This document shows positions 6,331 through 9,130 of a DNA stretch of 9,130 nt, in pieces (the first letter of the stretch is position 1; every line of letters begins with the position of its first letter). The notes beneath the pieces are model-generated. The model saw only the letters and a program-made list of their open reading frames with translations. It made no database searches and was not told the origin of the DNA. Source of the DNA: Burkholderiales bacterium (GTDB lineage Bacteria > Pseudomonadota > Gammaproteobacteria > Burkholderiales > Burkholderiaceae); contig CANFNO010000075.1 of assembly GCA_947447845.1 (NCBI GenBank), forward strand, positions 1-9,130, given 5' to 3'. A program made the position numbers and the translations under genes.

Positions 6331-7101
6331 ATGGAACTCCAGGCTCCGTCCGGTTGGCGTTGTGCGGACTTCATCTCTGACCTGCATCTGCATGCCGCGG
6401 ATCGCGTGACGTTTGCGGCGTGGGCCGCCTACATGCGCTCCACAGCGGCCGACGCAGTTTTCATTCTGGGTGATCTTTTTGAAGTCTGGGTAGGCGATGA
6501 TGCCGCGCAGGTAGACCCTTCTTTTGAGGCCGAGTGCCTTGCCGTGCTGCGAGAAACCGGCGCCCGTCTGGCACTTTTCATCATGCACGGGAACCGTGAC
6601 TTTCTGATGGGTCCAGCCCTGATGGAACAAAGCCAGGCGACCGCCCTACCTGACCCCACCACCCTCACCTTTGCCGGGCAGCGCTGGCTGCTCAGCCATG
6701 GTGATGCCCTGTGCCTGGACGACACCGATTACCAGGCTTTTCGCCGCCAGGTACGCAGCCCGGCGTGGCAACAGTCCTTTCTGGCGCAATCGCTGGCGCA
6801 GCGCCAGGCCATTGCGCGCGGCCTGCGTGAAGCCAGCGAAAACCGAAAGCAAGGAACGACGGTTTACGCAGATGTAGATGGTGCAGAAGCGCTGGCACTG
6901 ATGGCTAAGTGCAGTGCAGACCAACTCATTCATGGCCATACCCACAAGCCAGCACAGCATCTCCTGGCAGCGACAAAATTGCGCACCGTGCTGAGCGATT
7001 GGGATGCCAACGCCACGCCGCCAAGGGCCGAAGTGTTGCGCATCTCCTTGCAAGAGGATGGCGCTGCTTTGATGACGCGTCTGCCGGCGGCATTGGCCTG
7101 A
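6331..7101 (+). CDS. lpxH: UDP-2,3-diacylglucosamine diphosphatase
   Basis: LpxH hydrolyses UDP-2,3-diacylglucosamine to lipid X and UMP, the fourth step of lipid A synthesis, at the inner face of the cytoplasmic membrane. The 256-residue protein has the calcineurin-like metallophosphoesterase ligands in order: DLHL (D17, H19), GDLFEVWVGDD (D48), MHGNRDFLMG (N88), LSHGD (H123) and LIHGHTHKPAQH (H201, H203). Between H123 and the last block is the LpxH-typical insert DTDYQAFRRQVRSPAWQQSF, the helical lid over the substrate. The start is firm: an in-frame TGA at 6319-6321 blocks extension, and the next residues lead straight into the fold. AGG touches the ATG with no spacing, so the ribosome binding site is poor and coupling to ppiB, 16 bp upstream, is likely. 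It is the last gene of the cluster and convergent with the HD-GYP gene. Confidence 0.97.
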   Translation: MELQAPSGWRCADFISDLHLHAADRVTFAAWAAYMRSTAADAVFILGDLFEVWVGDDAAQVDPSFEAECLAVLRETGARLALFIMHGNRDFLMGPALMEQSQATALPDPTTLTFAGQRWLLSHGDALCLDDTDYQAFRRQVRSPAWQQSFLAQSLAQRQAIARGLREASENRKQGTTVYADVDGAEALALMAKCSADQLIHGHTHKPAQHLLAATKLRTVLSDWDANATPPRAEVLRISLQEDGAALMTRLPAALA

Positions 7102-7152
7102 TTTACCTGGACCGTGGGCCAAGCGCTATCTCCGCCCTCCGCCCTCCGCGAT
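7102..7152. other. Convergent intergenic spacer between lpxH and the HD-GYP gene
   Basis: Only 51 bp separate the two stop codons. There is no stem followed by a T-run on either strand, so no intrinsic terminator is visible. It holds a direct repeat, TCCGCCC twice in tandem at about 7131-7144, and part of a weak 6-bp inverted repeat (TTGGCC 7093-7098, GGCCAA 7117-7122). Termination may be Rho-dependent, or transcripts may run into the opposing gene. Confidence 0.6.
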
Positions 7153-8772
7153 CTATTGCCAGCTACCTGGATTGACCTCATCAATCTGCCACGGATCCAA
7201 GAACTGTTTGGCATAGCGCAGGTATACGCCTTCATTGACAAACACATCGAACAAGTCCGGGTCAATATGACCGTTGCACCGGAACTTGTACATGATGCCC
7301 ATCGCCTGTGAAAGTTTCATACCCGGTTTGTAGGGTCGATCACGCGCAGTCAACGCCTCGAAGATATCGGCAATCCCCATGACGCGGGCCTGCACCGACA
7401 TCTGATCGCGCGTCAGTCCTTTGGGGTAGCCTTTTCCGTCCATACGTTCATGGTGGCCTCCGGCATACTCTGGCACCCGTTTCAGATGCTTGGGCCAGGG
7501 AAGCTGCTCCAACATCTTGTTGGTGGCAACGATGTGGTAGTTGATAGTCTCGCGCTCGGCAGCGGTTAACGTGCCTGCGCGAATCGTGAGGTTTTCAATT
7601 TCATCTGCAGTCAGGAATTCCGCCTCCACCCCGCTCACATTGCGCCAGGTATTGCGGGTACCGATATCACGCACCCGCTGCAAATCGGCATCGCTCATGA
7701 ATTCACCACCCATGTTGGCCGAGCGCAAAAACTGACGGTCGCCGTCCAGCGCATCTATGCGGCCCCGACATGCAACCCAAAGCCCGGACTCGGCAGCGGG
7801 GTCTTTCGCGTCACGCAAGGCCAGTTGCGCTCGTAGGGCCGCAATTTCATGGTCGCGCTTGAGTACTTCCACGCGCGTGTCGATCATGTCGATGCGATCA
7901 CACAGTGTTTCCAATTTGGTCGCCTTGTCCACGACGTGAACCGGCGTGGTGACCTTGCCACAGTCGTGCAAAAGTCCGGCGATCTTGAGTTCATAACGGT
8001 CGCGGTCATCCATGGCGAAATTTGCCAGGGGCCCCGTCTTTGTGCCGTTTACCGCCTCGGCCAGCATCATGGTCAAGGCTGGCACCCTCTGACAATGGCC
8101 ACCGGTGTAATGTGATTTCTCGTCAATCGCCAAGTTAATCAGGTTGATAAAGGACTCAAAGAGCTCTTCCAACTGAATCGTCAGATTGCGGTTGGTCATG
8201 GCAATAGCAGCCTGCGAGGCAAGCGACTCCGCCAAACTCTGGTCTGCACTCGAAAACGACACCACGGCTCCCGACTCGGGATGCTTGGCGTTGATGAGTT
8301 GCAACACACCCAACACTTCGCCATCCTGGTCTTTGAGCGGCACCGACAAAAACGACTGCGAACGGTAATTCGTGCGTTCATCAAAACGCCGCGTACCGGA
8401 GAAGTCAAAGTTCTCGGCGGTGTAAGCGTCTGCGATATTGACGGTTTGTTTGTGGATTGCCGAATACGCTGCCACCAGGGAATCGTTATTGGCACCCTGC
8501 TCGGTATACAGCGGCAAATCCGGAAAGTTGATAGGGTTGCCCGAGGTTCCGCCCATGGCGATTTCCAGGGAATCGGTGCGCAATATCTCAAAGCGCAGGG
8601 CCTTGCCATCTTCAGACATGCGGTACAAAGTGCCACCATCTGCGCGGGTAATGGTCTTGGCGGCAAGCACAATGCTCTCCAGCAAACGCGCAATGTCGCG
8701 CTCTTTGGATAGCGCCGTGCCGATGGAATTCAGTTGCTCAAGCCTGCGCAACAAGTCTTGTACGGAGTCCAC
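7153..8772 (-). CDS. GAF domain plus HD-GYP domain phosphodiesterase (probable cyclic-di-GMP hydrolase)
   Basis: HD-GYP proteins hydrolyse the second messenger cyclic-di-GMP, affecting motility and biofilm choices. The 539-residue protein has no signal peptide or membrane segment. A coiled start (about 1-25) leads to a GAF sensor domain (about 25-195; SFLSVPLKDQDGEVLGVLQL is characteristic), whose ligand is unknown. The HD-GYP part begins near 205: SHYTGGHCQRV (220-230), LLHDCGK (267-273, the HD pair H269/D270), HHERMDGKGYP (440-450, the full GYP signature) and GIADIFEALTARDRPYKP (466-483, metal-ligand-type D469). All signature residues are intact, so activity is likely. Unusually, about 170 residues separate HD from HHE, far more than in compact HD-GYP proteins. 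The extra part includes a charged, coiled-coil-like stretch at about 283-320. The start is GTG, backed by GGAGG four bases upstream. It appears separately transcribed or follows the DUF349-like gene by 82 bp. Confidence 0.92.
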   Translation of the reverse strand: MDSVQDLLRRLEQLNSIGTALSKERDIARLLESIVLAAKTITRADGGTLYRMSEDGKALRFEILRTDSLEIAMGGTSGNPINFPDLPLYTEQGANNDSLVAAYSAIHKQTVNIADAYTAENFDFSGTRRFDERTNYRSQSFLSVPLKDQDGEVLGVLQLINAKHPESGAVVSFSSADQSLAESLASQAAIAMTNRNLTIQLEELFESFINLINLAIDEKSHYTGGHCQRVPALTMMLAEAVNGTKTGPLANFAMDDRDRYELKIAGLLHDCGKVTTPVHVVDKATKLETLCDRIDMIDTRVEVLKRDHEIAALRAQLALRDAKDPAAESGLWVACRGRIDALDGDRQFLRSANMGGEFMSDADLQRVRDIGTRNTWRNVSGVEAEFLTADEIENLTIRAGTLTAAERETINYHIVATNKMLEQLPWPKHLKRVPEYAGGHHERMDGKGYPKGLTRDQMSVQARVMGIADIFEALTARDRPYKPGMKLSQAMGIMYKFRCNGHIDPDLFDVFVNEGVYLRYAKQFLDPWQIDEVNPGSWQ

Positions 8773-8776
8773 AAAA

Positions 8777-8781
8777 CCTCC
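8777..8781 (-). promoter_or_regulatory. Strong ribosome binding site fixing the GTG start of the HD-GYP gene
   Basis: The minus strand reads GGAGG, then TTTT, then GTG at 8772-8770. This near-perfect Shine-Dalgarno sequence supports the GTG over any downstream start. Confidence 0.8.
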
Positions 8782-8809
8782 CCGGTCTCTTTAGACAGCA
8801 CGAAGGTGT

Positions 8810-8839
8810 GCCGCGAGTCATTGTTCCACAACTCGCGGC
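8810..8839 (-). terminator. GC-rich hairpin between the DUF349-like gene and the HD-GYP gene (possible terminator or attenuator)
   Basis: A perfect 9-bp inverted repeat (GCCGCGAGT at 8810-8818, ACTCGCGGC at 8831-8839) encloses a 12-base loop. On the minus strand it starts 15 bases after the DUF349-like stop and ends 37 bases before the HD-GYP GTG. No T-run follows on either strand, so it is not a canonical intrinsic terminator. It could pause polymerase, protect an mRNA end or bind a protein. The structure is clear from the sequence; its role is not. Confidence 0.45.
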
Positions 8840-8854
8840 GATGCCGCCTGGCCT

Positions 8855-9130
8855 TTAGCGCTTGAGCAGCACCTTCACGGCATTTTGCAGACGCCGCGCA
8901 TCTTCGGCGCTGAAGTTGCCGCTGAACACCAAGGCCGCATCCTGCCCCCAGGTTTGGACAGGTGCTGGATCATTGCGGCGCGTCAGCAATTGCAACTGCA
9001 GCATGCGCCGGGCGCTCAAGTGCTCTGCCGGTGTTGGCACCTCGGCAGCCATTTCCAGACGCAACAAGGCTTCTGCCGGGTTAGGTGCCTTGGGAGCGGG
9101 TTTGAATTCACCCGCGACGGCCTGCTGCCA
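8855..9130 (-). CDS. C-terminal 91 residues of a probable DUF349-family protein (5' end beyond right edge)
   Basis: The frame is open from the right edge (WQQAVAGEFKPAPKAPNPAE...) to a TAG-type stop region at 8855 and ends NAVKVLLKR. The segment LLRLEMAAEVPTPAEHLSAR followed by RMLQLQLLTRR resembles the C-terminal block of DUF349 proteins, where a small helical segment with a (C/L)-x-R-x-E-x-L-A-x-x-P-(S/T)-P pattern precedes an RM-x-x-Q-x-x-x-L motif. I recognise this from memory of the family and cannot confirm it, since the repeated DUF349 core is outside the window. DUF349 proteins are large, helix-rich and of uncertain function. It lies upstream of, and in the same direction as, the HD-GYP gene, with a hairpin between them. 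Confidence 0.6.
   Translation of the reverse strand, partial: WQQAVAGEFKPAPKAPNPAEALLRLEMAAEVPTPAEHLSARRMLQLQLLTRRNDPAPVQTWGQDAALVFSGNFSAEDARRLQNAVKVLLKR

Noticed and set aside
5235..6374. A 379-codon open frame on the minus strand opposite both cyclophilin genes
   Set aside because: It covers two well-recognised genes antisense, its Gly/Val/His-rich product matches no family I know, and its length is explained by the codon bias of the genes beneath.
7093..7122. TTGGCC/GGCCAA inverted repeat at the end of lpxH as a terminator
   Set aside because: The stem is only 6 bp with an 18-base loop and no T-run, too weak to call.

Overview
The window looks like ordinary chromosome from a betaproteobacterium of the order Burkholderiales, most likely a Comamonadaceae relative (Rhodoferax/Polaromonas/Curvibacter type). 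That placement is inference. It rests on the gene order (cysS, a short AlkA-type glycosylase and accA on one strand; an envelope cluster with two cyclophilin genes and lpxH on the other), the moderately GC-rich codon use and the protein sequence style. I see no tRNA, rRNA, CRISPR array, insertion sequence or phage gene.

Layout. Positions 1-2615 form a leftward operon: cysS (cysteinyl-tRNA synthetase), then a 217-residue DNA-3-methyladenine glycosylase II-type protein whose ATG overlaps the cysS stop, then accA (acetyl-CoA carboxylase carboxyltransferase alpha subunit), which starts at TTG and runs off the left edge. A 195-bp divergent intergenic region (2616-2810) separates this from a rightward cluster at 2811-7101. 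That cluster encodes a secreted TPR protein with an NTF2-like C-terminus, a secreted L,D-transpeptidase-family (YkuD) protein with a related C-terminal domain, a periplasmic cyclophilin (PpiA-type), a cytoplasmic cyclophilin (PpiB-type) and LpxH, which acts in lipid A synthesis. The last four genes are tightly packed (1-bp overlap, then gaps of 3 and 16 bp), so they are probably co-transcribed. The right side is leftward again: a GAF/HD-GYP protein, probably a cyclic-di-GMP phosphodiesterase, convergent with lpxH. Upstream of it lies the C-terminal end of a probable DUF349-family protein, which runs off the right edge.

How the genes fit together. The rightward cluster is an envelope-biogenesis set: peptidoglycan remodelling (YkuD enzyme plus a TPR companion), folding of exported and cytoplasmic proteins (two prolyl isomerases) and lipid A synthesis (LpxH). 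The most interesting observation is that the TPR protein and the YkuD protein share one plan: signal peptide, TPR-like helices and a C-terminal NTF2-like domain. They differ mainly in that a proline-rich linker in one is replaced by a catalytic domain in the other. This suggests an old duplication and a shared ligand or site of action. I found no convincing wholly new system. Most of the window is conserved housekeeping and envelope genes.
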